Origin: Chloroflexota bacterium | Lineage (GTDB): Bacteria > Chloroflexota > Limnocylindria > P2-11E | DNA length: 64,000 nucleotides | Direction: 5' to 3' | Assembly: GCA_005889405.1 (NCBI GenBank) | Contig: VBFY01000055.1 | Coordinates: 1 to 64,000 of the forward strand | Shown: one piece after another, positions 1-8,591 of the stretch | Layout: each line of letters starts with the position of its first letter | Position numbering within the stretch: position 1 is the stretch's first letter | The notes under the pieces: model-generated | Database searches by the model: none | Seen by the model: the letters and a program-made list of their open reading frames with translations, nothing else | What the model was told of the DNA's origin: nothing | Position numbers and translations under genes: made by a program

Positions 1-851
1 GTCGTTCCGAGATCCACCTTCGCACGCGTATGCACGTCGACGACATACAGGGTCGTTGCGGCGCCGTCCGCCGCCAGTGAGTTGCTCGTCGTTGCGAGCT
101 CCCAGAACGCGACGCGTCCATCGAATGACCACTTGAGCCCGTACAGGAACGACAGCGCGTTGCTCGAGTCGAAGATCTTCGTCAGGGCGCCGCGCCGGTC
201 GAGATGCCACAACGTGTTGCGCGTCGACGGTTCGAGCGCCGGGATAGGACCGGCGCGCGGCTCGTTCCGGACGATCACGAGCTCGAGGCCATCGGGGCTC
301 CACGCGTAGCTACCCGCGCCCCAGTCGGCGGGAAGCAGCATTTGCACCCCACTGCTGCCGCGATCGACGTATACCGCACTGTCTCCACCGACACCGGTGA
401 ACGCGCATGTCCCGCGGATGCTCACCGCCGCGAAGCTGCCTCCCGGGCACCTTGGCTCGGTCGCGCCATCCCAGTGGAGGAGGGTGATGCCGCCGTGCCG
501 CCCGAGCACATAGGGTCCATTCGCAGTCTCAATTGACAGCGTCGACATTCCCCATACCCGCGTCAGCGCTCCGGTCGCGCCCTCGTAGCGGTAGATCCCA
601 TCATCCGCGCCCCAGACATACAGCACGCCCGCTTCCACGACGGCACCGGCGCTGAGCGGCGCGGTACCCGGCGGCGGTGCGGTCGGTGACACCGTCGCTG
701 ACGCTGGCGCCGCCGAGACTGCAGGCGACGACACCGAACGCGTCGACGCGCTCGCGGACGCCGTCGCAGCCGCTAGCTCCGGCTGGGATCCCGTGCTGCC
801 GCAAGCCGCGGCCAAAAGGCTGACGAGGCAAGCGATCCGAAGGCCACGCAT
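1..851 (-). CDS. Propeller-type lipoprotein, C-terminus cut by window edge
   Basis: The frame is open from an ATG at 851 to the left edge, giving 283 codons without a stop. The N-terminus is a lipoprotein signal (LLAAAC, lipid-accepting Cys at residue 17), followed by an Ala/Ser/Pro/Thr-rich linker to about residue 62. The rest has propeller-like repeats, including a YAWSPDG motif typical of TolB/WD40-like blades and a second 'KWSFDGR' blade. It is probably an exported, membrane-anchored protein of unknown ligand, similar in design to the protein at 12106-13287. An in-frame ATG at 887 would add 12 residues. A GGGAGG lies between the two candidate starts but suits neither well. Confidence 0.72.
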   Translation of the reverse strand, partial: MRGLRIACLVSLLAAACGSTGSQPELAAATASASASTRSVSSPAVSAAPASATVSPTAPPPGTAPLSAGAVVEAGVLYVWGADDGIYRYEGATGALTRVWGMSTLSIETANGPYVLGRHGGITLLHWDGATEPRCPGGSFAAVSIRGTCAFTGVGGDSAVYVDRGSSGVQMLLPADWGAGSYAWSPDGLELVIVRNEPRAGPIPALEPSTRNTLWHLDRRGALTKIFDSSNALSFLYGLKWSFDGRVAFWELATTSNSLAADGAATTLYVVDVHTRAKVDLGT

Positions 852-958
852 CCGTGTCAGCGTGGTCCTCCCAAGATCGTTCCGCATCCGAGTTCGCGCG
901 CGCTAACTCGTAGTCGTTCGCGCAATGTGACCAGGCTGATGAGACCGATGGATCGAAC

Positions 959-978
959 ATGTGTATGATATGTGTATG
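959..978 (+). promoter_or_regulatory. Direct repeat and -10-like box at the vapB start
   Basis: ATGTGTATG occurs twice (959-967 and 970-978) separated by AT. The TATGAT at 964-969 is one mismatch from a TATAAT -10 box. If used, transcription would begin at about 976, the A of the best antitoxin ATG, giving a leaderless mRNA. The repeats could also be an autoregulatory operator, as is usual for VapB. No -35 box is evident. Confidence 0.35.
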
Positions 979-1251
979 TTGACCGAGCGCCTTCAGGTGC
1001 TTCTGAGCCGAGCCCAGCGAATCCGCCTCGTGGCCGAAGCGAAGCGTCGCCGCACCTCAGTGGGTGCGCTCGTCCGCGAGGCGGTCGATGCTCGTCTCCA
1101 CAGCGTCCCGTTGGAGAAGCGCCGACGCGCGATCGCCGAGATCAAGGCGATGAGCGGGGGCCGCTACCTGACCACCGCAACGCTTGAGCGGATCGTCGAC
1201 GCGGAACGTGAACGGCCACTTCAGCGGATCGGGCGACGCGCGCGCCGTTGA
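976..1251 (+). CDS. VapB-like antitoxin
   Basis: A 91-residue basic protein with a ribbon-helix-helix-like N-terminal region ('MLTERLQVLLSRAQRIRL' followed by 'TSVGALVREAVDARL') and a positively charged C-terminus. It directly precedes and overlaps a PIN-domain toxin by TTGA, so it is read as the cognate antitoxin, binding operator DNA and neutralising the toxin. GTG 961 and ATG 970 are in-frame alternative starts. ATG 976 is preferred because the residues it removes come from the promoter-like repeat. The family call rests on the RHH pattern plus context. Confidence 0.7.
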   Translation: MLTERLQVLLSRAQRIRLVAEAKRRRTSVGALVREAVDARLHSVPLEKRRRAIAEIKAMSGGRYLTTATLERIVDAERERPLQRIGRRARR

Positions 1252-1673
1252 CCTTCCTGATCGATGCGAACGTCATCGTCTACGCCGCCGTGCCATCGAA
1301 GTACCGCGACGCCTGCCTGGAGATCCTCGAGGCCGTGGCGGAGGGCAAAGCCGACGGGCGGGTTTCGACCGCCATCATCGAGGAGGTCTGGCACATCGAA
1401 CTCTCTGGGCGTGCGGGCGCGATCGATGGGCTCGCGCGGCAGACGTACTTGGCATTCTCCCCGCTGCTCCCGGTCAACGATCAGATCATCGGACGGGCCC
1501 TCGATCTCGAGGCTCGTCGACTCGGCGCGAACGATCGCATCCACGTCGCGACCGCACTGGCCAACGACATCGACACGATCGTGTCAGCCGACGCTGACTT
1601 CGATCATGTCCCGGCGATTCGCCGTGTCGACCCGCTCGACGCGGCGCAGCGGTCGCGCGTGCTCAGGAGTTGA
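1248..1673 (+). CDS. VapC-like PIN-domain toxin ribonuclease
   Basis: A 141-residue PIN-domain protein. The acidic residues expected for metal binding are visible: D6 in 'FLIDANVIVYA', E46 in 'IIEEVW', D96 in 'GANDRIHVATAL', and D115/D117 in 'SADADFDHV'. PIN toxins cleave RNA, often tRNA or rRNA. The TTG start at 1248 overlaps the antitoxin stop (TTGA), which implies translational coupling. Convergent with the endonuclease III gene, with a 22 nt gap. The target RNA cannot be inferred. Confidence 0.82.
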   Translation: MTFLIDANVIVYAAVPSKYRDACLEILEAVAEGKADGRVSTAIIEEVWHIELSGRAGAIDGLARQTYLAFSPLLPVNDQIIGRALDLEARRLGANDRIHVATALANDIDTIVSADADFDHVPAIRRVDPLDAAQRSRVLRS

Positions 1674-1695
1674 GCCTCGCCTGAGGTCTCGGTCC

Positions 1696-2358
1696 TCATC
1701 GCGCATCGAGGACGCCGACGCGCGGACACAGCGAAGACAGCACGCACTGCGAGCAGTGCGGCCGTCGCGCGATGCAGACCTCGCGCCCGTGCCGGATGAG
1801 ATGCATGTGTAACGAGTACATCTCGCTCGGCGGCACGGAGGCCTGCAACACCTCTTGCGCGACGACCGCATCGGCGCGCTCGTCGACTATGCCAAGCCGG
1901 CGCGCCACGCGGTGCACATGTGTATCGACCGGGAAGTACGGGCGGTCGAGGGAGAAGAGCAGGACACACGCGGCGGTCTTCGGGCCGACACCAGGTAACG
2001 ACATGAGCAGGTCCCATAGCGGCTTCGAACGCATGCGCGACAGCGCGCGCTCGTCGAGGGCGATGCCGCGCTCGCGCAACGCCCGGAGGATCGCGCGGAT
2101 GCGGATCGCCTTGGTCGGTCCGAGACCGCCGCGATGGATCGCGCGCGCGATGGCCGGCAGGGGCGCGTCGGCCACGTCGTCCCACGATGGGAAACGCGCG
2201 CGCAGGTCGGCGTACGCGCGGTCGCGGTTCGTGTCGCTGGTGTGTTGCGACAGCACGGTGAGGATGAGCTCGTCGAGCGGCGGGAGGCGGCGCGGCGCGG
2301 GCGGCGACCCATAGACGTTGCGCAGTCGGAGCGCGATAGCGCGAAGACGTCGCCGCAC
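1696..2358 (-). CDS. nth: Endonuclease III-family DNA glycosylase/AP lyase (copy 1)
   Basis: Base-excision repair enzyme removing oxidised pyrimidines. From the GTG at 2358 it is 220 residues, the usual family size. The helix-hairpin-helix is 'LPGVGPKTA' with catalytic Lys about 127, followed by 'VDTHVHRVARRL' with catalytic Asp about 145. The C-terminus has the 4Fe-4S loop with standard C-x6-C-x2-C-x5-C spacing ('CIARRPHCSQC'). It begins 11 nt after the stop of the GH63-like gene on the same strand, so the two are probably co-transcribed. A second paralogue lies at 11379-12122. Confidence 0.88.
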   Translation of the reverse strand: MRRRLRAIALRLRNVYGSPPAPRRLPPLDELILTVLSQHTSDTNRDRAYADLRARFPSWDDVADAPLPAIARAIHRGGLGPTKAIRIRAILRALRERGIALDERALSRMRSKPLWDLLMSLPGVGPKTAACVLLFSLDRPYFPVDTHVHRVARRLGIVDERADAVVAQEVLQASVPPSEMYSLHMHLIRHGREVCIARRPHCSQCVLSSLCPRVGVLDAR

Positions 2359-2369
2359 CAGACGAGTAT

Positions 2370-3665
2370 CTAGCCCGACGTCTCCGCGGCGATCAGATCC
2401 AGGCTGAGGCACGACCAACCGAAGTCCGTCGCGCCGTAGCCCTCGGCCGTGAACGGGTCGTAGAACTCGCGGATCCCGCCTCGGGCCTGCATCGCGACGG
2501 TGCGGCGCGCAAGCTCGCTCGCGATGTCGTCGAAGCCGTGCGCGCGGAGGCCCCAGTAGAGGTACCAGTTGACGTTCACCCAGGTCGGACCCTGCCAGGT
2601 GGTCTTCGTCTGCCACGCCGGATCGAAGGTCACCTCGCTCGCAGCCACGCTCGGCACCGGGTACGGGAGCCAGAACTCCTTCTCATTCAACAGGTGCTCG
2701 CGGACCAAGCGCTTCGCGACCGCGGCATCGAGATCGGGGAGGATCAGTGGGAACAGCGACGTGAACGTGAGCACTCGGGCCCGCTCCTCCGCCACGCCTG
2801 AGAGATCCCAGAAGAGACCCGCGTCCGCGTCCCAACATTTGGCCATCAGCGCGTCCAGCGTCCGCTGGGAGGCGCGCTCGAAACGGTCTGGCTCAGGCGC
2901 GCCCACCGCACGCGACAGCCGCGCGAGTGCGCGAAGGCCGTCGGCATAGATCGCATTCACCATCACGTCCTCGAAGAGGAACACGTCAAGGAGCGGCTGC
3001 GCCTCGGCCGTGGCGCCCTTGTAGGCGTCGAACAGCCGCTGCATGGACTGCTGCAGCGCGGGCAACGTGTGGGTCGGCGGGTCGTAGGGGATCCGCATCG
3101 CCTTGTCGTACTTGGGACTCGCGTCAAGGCCGGATTCGTCGGGCTGGATGATCGCGATCAGTCCATCGTCATCGGGATCGCGCACCCGCGCGAGCCAGTC
3201 GAAGAACCGCACCATCGGCGGGAGGATCTCGCGCACGAAAGCCTTGTCGCCGGTCACTTCGAAGATCCGCTCCACGGCCCGCGCCACGACCGGCGGCTGG
3301 ATCGTCGCGGTGTAGAAGGGGTGCGCAAGGCGGATGGAGTACTCCTCATTGAGCCACCGCTTATGCGCGTCCCGCTCCCAGAGCAGCATGTGCCCCTGAA
3401 ACCCGTTGGACTGCGCACCCTGCATGAGGCAGCGCAGCTCCTGCCTTGAGAGCTCGGGGTCGATGTGAAGGAGCGCGATGGCATGGAACGCGCTATCCCA
3501 GAACCACTGGAATGGGTAATGCGTCGGCGATGGGCACACGAAGTCATAACGCATGCCATCCCAGTCAGAGATGCCGGACTGGCGGTTGCTTCTCAGCACG
3601 CGGCGCGCTTCGGCCGCGACTCGCTCCGCATCAGCCGAGTCGATGCGCCTCCCCGTAATCGTCAC
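2370..3665 (-). CDS. GH63-like (alpha/alpha)6-barrel glycoside hydrolase
   Basis: 431 residues from the GTG at 3665. It resembles the bacterial GH63/MGH1-like glucosidase group, which includes mannosylglycerate hydrolases. Seen are 'PFQWFWDSAFHAIAL', an acidic 'QPDESGLDASPKYD' likely holding the general acid, 'WQGPTWVNVNWYL', and a C-terminal 'EFYDPFTAEGYGA' then 'FGWS'. No signal peptide, so it is cytoplasmic and probably acts on an imported alpha-glycoside. It diverges from a sugar ABC importer, which supports a shared substrate. Upstream in-frame sequence overlaps the importer promoter and is unlikely to be translated. The exact substrate is not established. Confidence 0.75.
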   Translation of the reverse strand: MTITGRRIDSADAERVAAEARRVLRSNRQSGISDWDGMRYDFVCPSPTHYPFQWFWDSAFHAIALLHIDPELSRQELRCLMQGAQSNGFQGHMLLWERDAHKRWLNEEYSIRLAHPFYTATIQPPVVARAVERIFEVTGDKAFVREILPPMVRFFDWLARVRDPDDDGLIAIIQPDESGLDASPKYDKAMRIPYDPPTHTLPALQQSMQRLFDAYKGATAEAQPLLDVFLFEDVMVNAIYADGLRALARLSRAVGAPEPDRFERASQRTLDALMAKCWDADAGLFWDLSGVAEERARVLTFTSLFPLILPDLDAAVAKRLVREHLLNEKEFWLPYPVPSVAASEVTFDPAWQTKTTWQGPTWVNVNWYLYWGLRAHGFDDIASELARRTVAMQARGGIREFYDPFTAEGYGATDFGWSCLSLDLIAAETSG

Positions 3666-3774
3666 GGCCGAGCGTCGGCGCCAGCACTCATTTCGCGTAC
3701 TGTCGCCCAAGTGGCCGCCCCAAGCCAGCGCGCGGCGCGCGAGGTAATGTACGAGTCCGCATAGGAGGTGTGCC

Positions 3775-5085
3775 ATGGTGCGATCCACGCGGCCGTTAGC
3801 CGCGATTGCGTTCGCTTTCTCGATCGTGATTACGGCCTGCGCGCAAACGGGGGGGACGCCGACGCCGTCGGGGTCAGCGGCAGGATCAGCAGCATCCGGC
3901 AGCACGATCACCGTCACGTCGCTCTGGGGCGGGAGCGAGCAGACATCGTTCCAAAAGGTGCTCGACGCCTTCAAGGCGAAGACGGGCGTCACTGCTAACT
4001 ACGAATCCGTCCGTGATAACTATTCGACGATCCTTCAAACGCGCATCTCCGGCGGCAATCCGCCGGACGTCGCGATCATGCCGGGCATCGGGTTCCTGCG
4101 CCAGTTCGCGCGGCAGGGATCCCTCAAGAAGATCGCCGACATTGGCATCGACGTGAACGCGCTGAAGGCCAACTACCCACCCGGAATCCTCGAGATCGGT
4201 CAGGTCGACGCGACGCAGTACGCCATCATGGTGAAGTTCAACAGCAAGAGCACCATGTGGTTCCGACCTGACAAGTTCAAGACGCTTGGCGTCACGACCC
4301 CCAGCGACTTCGCCGGCTTCACGAAGCTGCTCGCCGATATCAAGGCCAAGGGCCAGGCACCAATGGGTCTCGGCGCGGCTGACTCGTGGACGTTGACCGA
4401 CTGGTTCGAGAACATCTATGCGAAACAAGCCGGCCCTGAAAAGTACGACCAGCTCTTCAGCGGCAAGCTCCCCTGGACCGACGCGTCCGTCGCCGCGGCG
4501 GTCGACACGATGAAGTCGGCGATCAAGGATGACTTCGTCGCGGGCGGCATCACCGCCGCTCTCGGTCGTAGCTTCACCGACGGCATCGGCCAGGCGTTCA
4601 GTACGAACCCGCAGGCGGTCATCTACTACGAAGGTGGCTTCGTCGGCGGCATCGCGATGGGTCAGACGAACACCGCGCTCAAGGTCGGTGAGACGATCGA
4701 CTGGTTCGACTTCCCCGCCGTTGGCAGCGGCAAGACGGTGACCATCGGCGGCGACGTGATCGCCGCCTTCACCACCAAGCCAGGCGTGAAAGAGTTCATC
4801 AACTACATGACCACAGCAGATTCGGGATCCGTGTGGGCCGGCACGGGCGCGATCATCTCGCCCATCAAGTCCGTCCCCGCGAGCGCGTACCCGAACGACC
4901 TCGCCAAGCGAGAGGCTGCACAGGTCGCAAACGCCAGTGCGGTCCGTTTCGACGGCTCGGACCTGTTGCCCTCCGGTGGCGGAGACAACCTCGGCGCGGC
5001 GCTCCAAAACGCGATCCAGGGCAAGACCGTCGACTGGGCGGCGTTCGAAACAGCGATGGCCGCCAAGTGGAAGGCGGAAAAGTAA
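3775..5085 (+). CDS. Carbohydrate ABC transporter substrate-binding lipoprotein
   Basis: 436 residues. A lipoprotein signal (ITAC, Cys22) is followed by a low-complexity Gly/Ser/Ala linker and an extracellular solute-binding (SBP family 1) fold: 'TITVTSLWGGSEQTSFQKV' at the start of the mature domain, then 'GNPPDVAIMPG'. The perfect AGGAGG at 3763-3768, 6 nt before the ATG, fixes the start. It captures a sugar, plausibly an alpha-glucoside given the AglE-like organisation, for the permeases that follow. A strong hairpin follows the stop. Confidence 0.86.
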   Translation: MVRSTRPLAAIAFAFSIVITACAQTGGTPTPSGSAAGSAASGSTITVTSLWGGSEQTSFQKVLDAFKAKTGVTANYESVRDNYSTILQTRISGGNPPDVAIMPGIGFLRQFARQGSLKKIADIGIDVNALKANYPPGILEIGQVDATQYAIMVKFNSKSTMWFRPDKFKTLGVTTPSDFAGFTKLLADIKAKGQAPMGLGAADSWTLTDWFENIYAKQAGPEKYDQLFSGKLPWTDASVAAAVDTMKSAIKDDFVAGGITAALGRSFTDGIGQAFSTNPQAVIYYEGGFVGGIAMGQTNTALKVGETIDWFDFPAVGSGKTVTIGGDVIAAFTTKPGVKEFINYMTTADSGSVWAGTGAIISPIKSVPASAYPNDLAKREAAQVANASAVRFDGSDLLPSGGGDNLGAALQNAIQGKTVDWAAFETAMAAKWKAEK

Positions 5086-5108
5086 GCGGCCGGTCGAGCT
5101 GAATCCAC

Positions 5109-5145
5109 GGAGCGGGCGGGCGTCTTGAGACCGCTCGCCCGCTCC
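5109..5145 (+). other. Stable hairpin between binding protein and permease genes
   Basis: A perfect 10-bp stem (5109-5118 GGAGCGGGCG with 5136-5145 CGCCCGCTCC) encloses a loop containing a further GTCT/AGAC pairing. No T tract follows, so it is more likely an mRNA-stabilising or partial-termination element raising binding-protein levels over permease than a strong terminator. Confidence 0.55.
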
Positions 5146-5162
5146 ATAACGAACGGAGACAG

Positions 5163-6140
5163 ATGGGCCTCGCGCCAACACCGGTAGCACCGACCACCCG
5201 GTATCCCGCGCGGGCGGATCTCACGGCTGCGCGGCGCGCGCGTGGCCCGGAAAGCCCGAGGTGGGGCACAACGCTCCTCTTCCTGGCGCCTGCGGTTCTC
5301 CTGCTGCTCGTCTTCCTGATCTACCCCGCCCTTTACACCATCCTGCTCAGCTTCAACCGCGGCCGGAACGGCATCTTCGAGCAGTGGGTCGGGCTCGACA
5401 ACTACACACGCCTCTTCGCCGATCCGGACTTCCTCGATCTGTCGACGTTCCCGCCGTCAGGCGCGCTCTGGAACAACGTTCTCTGGATCGTCTTCTACGT
5501 GAGCATCGTCATCTTCCTCGGCCTCGTGATCGCGGTCGTCGCGGCACGGGTGCGCTATGAGTCGGTCCTGAAGGCGATCGTGTTCATTCCCATGTCGATC
5601 GCGGCGACGGCCCTCGCCGTCATCTGGAAGTTCGTCTACTCACCGGACGCGAACATCGGCCTCATCAACGCGCTCCTCGGGGCTGTCGGCGTGGCCCCCG
5701 TCTCCTGGTTAGGCGATCCCGGACTCGTCAATTTCGCGCTCATCGCGGTCGGGATATGGGGTTCGGTGGGGTTCGCGACGATCATCCTGTCGGCGGCGGT
5801 GAAGAGCATCCCAGCGGAGGTCGTCGAGTCGGCCCGCGTCGAAGGGGCCACCGAACGGCAGATCTTCTTCCGGATGATCCTGCCGATGGTCAGCCTGCCC
5901 ATGTCGGTGCTGGCGGTCACGCTCGTCGTCAATGTCATCAAGCTCTTCGACCTCATCTACGTGATGACTCGCGGCGGTCCGGGCAAGTCGAGTCAGGTGA
6001 TCGCCTTCACGATGTTCCAGCAGGCCTTCGAGGCGGGTCAGTACGGCTACGGGTCCGCGGTGGCGGTCGTGATGCTCGTCCTCCTCATTCCGATCCTGAT
6101 CTTCAACGTGCGGCGCTTCCGCACCTCGTCCGTCACTTGA
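5163..6140 (+). CDS. Sugar ABC transporter permease, MalF/AglF type
   Basis: 325-residue integral membrane protein with six predicted hydrophobic segments starting near residue 37 ('LLFLAPAVLLLLVFLIYPAL'). It carries a binding-protein-dependent permease (EAA) loop: 'IPAEVVESARVEGATERQI', which docks the ATPase. GGAG just before the ATG serves as ribosome site. Its stop overlaps the start of the second permease by TTGA. No ATPase gene is in this operon, so the partner must be encoded elsewhere. Confidence 0.87.
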   Translation: MGLAPTPVAPTTRYPARADLTAARRARGPESPRWGTTLLFLAPAVLLLLVFLIYPALYTILLSFNRGRNGIFEQWVGLDNYTRLFADPDFLDLSTFPPSGALWNNVLWIVFYVSIVIFLGLVIAVVAARVRYESVLKAIVFIPMSIAATALAVIWKFVYSPDANIGLINALLGAVGVAPVSWLGDPGLVNFALIAVGIWGSVGFATIILSAAVKSIPAEVVESARVEGATERQIFFRMILPMVSLPMSVLAVTLVVNVIKLFDLIYVMTRGGPGKSSQVIAFTMFQQAFEAGQYGYGSAVAVVMLVLLIPILIFNVRRFRTSSVT

Positions 6141-7030
6141 GCGTTCTCGCCGGCGGCGTGGTCCACGCGAGGCCGACACCCGCTGGGCGGATCGTCGCAG
6201 CGCTCAACCGCACGGTCATCCATGTCAGCCTCGCGCTGATCGGCCTGATCTGGCTGGTCCCCACCGTCGGGCTGCTGGTGACCTCGTTCAGGCCGCGTTC
6301 GGACATCCAGGCCACAGGTTGGTGGGACTTCTTCAACTTGCACCTCACCGTCGAGAACTACCGACAGGTGCTCGAAGCGCAGGGGATGCTCCAGGCATTC
6401 GCAAACACGGTCTTCATCGCGGTGCCCTCGACACTGCTCCCGCTGGGCATCTGCGCGCTCGCCGCCTACGCGTTCTCATGGATGCGCTTCCCGTTCCGCG
6501 ACACGCTCTTCCTCATCGTGGTGGGCCTCCTCATGGTGCCCGTCCAGGTCGCCTTCATTCCGGTGCTCACGGGCTTCCGGGAGCTGGTCCCGGGGTTGGA
6601 GCTGACGAAGGGCTACGGCGGGATATGGCTCGCGCACACGGCCTTCGCACTGCCCTTCGGGATCTTCCTCTTGCGCAATTTCTTCATCACGTTGCCACCC
6701 GACATGATCGAGGCGGCGCGGATCGACGGGGCCTCCGACGCCTGGATCTTCAGAAAGATCGTCGTGCCCGTCTCGGTACCCGCCATCGCCGCGTACGGCA
6801 TCTTCCAGTTCCTATGGGTCTGGAACGATCTACTGATGGCGCTGGTCTTCGTGCAGGACGCCAGCAAGTTCCCGATGACCCGCGCGATCCAGAACCTGCT
6901 CAGCCAGTACGGCACCGAGTGGCACCTGCTTGCGGCGGGTGCCTTCCTGCTGATGATCGTCCCTCTGATCGTCTTCTTCAGCCTGCAGCGCTACTTCGTC
7001 CAGGGTCTGCTCGCCGGCTCGATAAAGTGA
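6137..7030 (+). CDS. Sugar ABC transporter permease, MalG/AglG type
   Basis: 297 residues from a TTG at 6137 that overlaps the upstream stop. A GTG at 6158 is the alternative start. Six membrane segments are visible, the first at 'VIHVSLALIGLIWLVPTVGL'. The EAA loop is 'LPPDMIEAARIDGASDAWI', and the C-terminal 'RYFVQGLLAGSIK' is typical of MalG-like permeases. Last gene of the operon, converging on the ParB-like gene. Confidence 0.86.
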   Translation: MSVLAGGVVHARPTPAGRIVAALNRTVIHVSLALIGLIWLVPTVGLLVTSFRPRSDIQATGWWDFFNLHLTVENYRQVLEAQGMLQAFANTVFIAVPSTLLPLGICALAAYAFSWMRFPFRDTLFLIVVGLLMVPVQVAFIPVLTGFRELVPGLELTKGYGGIWLAHTAFALPFGIFLLRNFFITLPPDMIEAARIDGASDAWIFRKIVVPVSVPAIAAYGIFQFLWVWNDLLMALVFVQDASKFPMTRAIQNLLSQYGTEWHLLAAGAFLLMIVPLIVFFSLQRYFVQGLLAGSIK

Positions 7031-7064
7031 CCTCTACCAGGCGGCCGCCGACCTAGCTCCGGGC

Positions 7065-7958
7065 TCAGGGTCGCGCCTTTCGTCGGATCGTCCGGGTGAG
7101 CCGCTTCAGCGGAAGCTCGCTGTGCTCCTGAACGTATTCCTTGACGATCCCGTCGATGCCATGTCCCTTGGCGAGACCCGACTCGTGCATGTACCAGTGG
7201 TGTTCGGTGATCCAGAGATAGAGGTCGGCCTCGGTGCGGTTCGGGAAGTCCCGCAGCGCATCCCCGCTCCGGATCGCTTGAACGGTCGGGAGATAGACAC
7301 GGTCGTACCAGCTCGCAACAGCCTCGGGGTACGGGATCTCGCGCTTCTGCTCGACCCCCAGGTACCACTGATGCGTCGCGATGTGCTGGAACAGCTTCTC
7401 GTACTGACCCGCGAGGGTGAGCTCGATGCGCGCGCCGGGCCGCAGCCGGCTGATCCCCGTGGCCTCGTGGAACTTCACGGCATCCTCGTTGCGGATCCAT
7501 TCGAAGAGGTCTTCGACCGAGGTGACCGGCGCAGGTGACTCCACCTCGATGACTCTCGCGTCGACGAAGACCTGACCCCGCTCCCGCGCCACCGACACAC
7601 GGTGGTTGCCGTCCTTCACGAAGTAGGTCTCGCCGATCTTGTACAGCTCGATCGGGGGCAGCTCGACATGTGTGAGGTAGGCGGTGTCGATGCTTTCCCA
7701 GCGTCCTCGCGTGCGCGCCTGACGCGGCAGGAACGCGCGGTCGAAGTCGCGATAGCGGCCGACGCTCCCGACGATCTGGTCGATCTCGACCTCGCGAACG
7801 CCGCCGTCGTGCTGGAGATGGGCATGCAGCTGCTTCCGCACGTCGTCGAACGCGAGCAGGGCGTCATCTGATCGGAGGAGCCACTTCGCGATACCCCGCC
7901 AGAAAGCCTTGCGCCGTACGCGCAGGAAGTCGCTGTGCGCGGTGTTAGCGACCTGCAT
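7065..7958 (-). CDS. ParB/sulfiredoxin-fold protein of unknown function
   Basis: 297 residues from the ATG at 7958. An ATG at 7982 would add 8 residues, more overlapping the upstream phosphoesterase. The middle carries a ParB N-terminal-like motif: 'LPPIELYKIGETYFVKDGNH' followed by 'RVSVARERG', the GNHR-type box of ParB/Srx-like folds. The C-terminal half ('QWYLGVEQKREIPYPEAVAS') has no assigned function here. No DNA-binding HTH was recognised, so a role in partition is not claimed. It follows the metallophosphoesterase with a 14 nt overlap and may share its transcript. Confidence 0.6.
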   Translation of the reverse strand: MQVANTAHSDFLRVRRKAFWRGIAKWLLRSDDALLAFDDVRKQLHAHLQHDGGVREVEIDQIVGSVGRYRDFDRAFLPRQARTRGRWESIDTAYLTHVELPPIELYKIGETYFVKDGNHRVSVARERGQVFVDARVIEVESPAPVTSVEDLFEWIRNEDAVKFHEATGISRLRPGARIELTLAGQYEKLFQHIATHQWYLGVEQKREIPYPEAVASWYDRVYLPTVQAIRSGDALRDFPNRTEADLYLWITEHHWYMHESGLAKGHGIDGIVKEYVQEHSELPLKRLTRTIRRKARP

Positions 7959-8577
7959 CGAGCTCGATCTCGCGGGCGCCATAGACGTTGATCACTGCCG
8001 TGTCGTGATACTGCGTGCGGGTCACCGTTCGCCGGTCGTACACGTGAGAGTGGCCGTGGAGGTGGTAGCGCGGCCGGAACGTTCGCAGGAACCACGGGAG
8101 CGCACCGAACCCGCGGTGTGGGAGATCCGGACCGTCGTGGATACCGCGTGGAGGCGCATGCGTCACGAGCACGTCGAGGTAACGACCTCGCGCGATCCTG
8201 TTCGCGATGAGCCTGGGGACCATACGCAGGAGTGCGGACCACGTCTCGCTCTCGGTGAGCTGATAGGGCCCGTTGCTATACCGGCCCGACCCACCCAGAC
8301 CCCCGACGAGGAGGCCACCGATGTCCCGGACACGGCCGTGGAGGTCGATCCCGCGCCACCACACACCGACCTCCGGATCATCCAATTGCTCAGGCGGAAT
8401 GTCGTGATTCCCGTGCACCGCGAATAGCGGCGCGCCGAGCTGAGTCGCCAGATAGTCGAGATAGTCGTACGGAAGGTCGCCGCAGCCGAGCACCAGGTCG
8501 ATGTGTCCGTAACGATCGCGCAGCGATGACTGGTAGGCGTTCTCGTCCACCTCGTCGCTGACCGCCAACACCCGCAC
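7945..8577 (-). CDS. Calcineurin-like metallophosphoesterase
   Basis: 210 residues from a GTG at 8577 (another GTG at 8571). It shows the dinuclear-metal motifs 'GCGDLPYDYLDYL', 'VHGNHD', 'THAPPRGIHD' and 'LHGHSH'. It lacks the usual N-terminal D-x-H: the first strand reads 'VRVLAVSDEVDEN', with Asp and Glu in place of the expected Asp-His. Predicted cytosolic phosphodiesterase or phosphatase of unknown substrate. Lies 14 nt after the APH-like kinase gene. Confidence 0.78.
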   Translation of the reverse strand: MRVLAVSDEVDENAYQSSLRDRYGHIDLVLGCGDLPYDYLDYLATQLGAPLFAVHGNHDIPPEQLDDPEVGVWWRGIDLHGRVRDIGGLLVGGLGGSGRYSNGPYQLTESETWSALLRMVPRLIANRIARGRYLDVLVTHAPPRGIHDGPDLPHRGFGALPWFLRTFRPRYHLHGHSHVYDRRTVTRTQYHDTAVINVYGAREIELDAGR

Positions 8578-8591
8578 CCACAAAGTCTCTC

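Noticed and set aside
3666-3992. N-terminal extension of the GH63-like protein
   Set aside because: The extra frame runs through the importer promoter and into the binding-protein gene. It has no similarity to the family and lacks a ribosome site.
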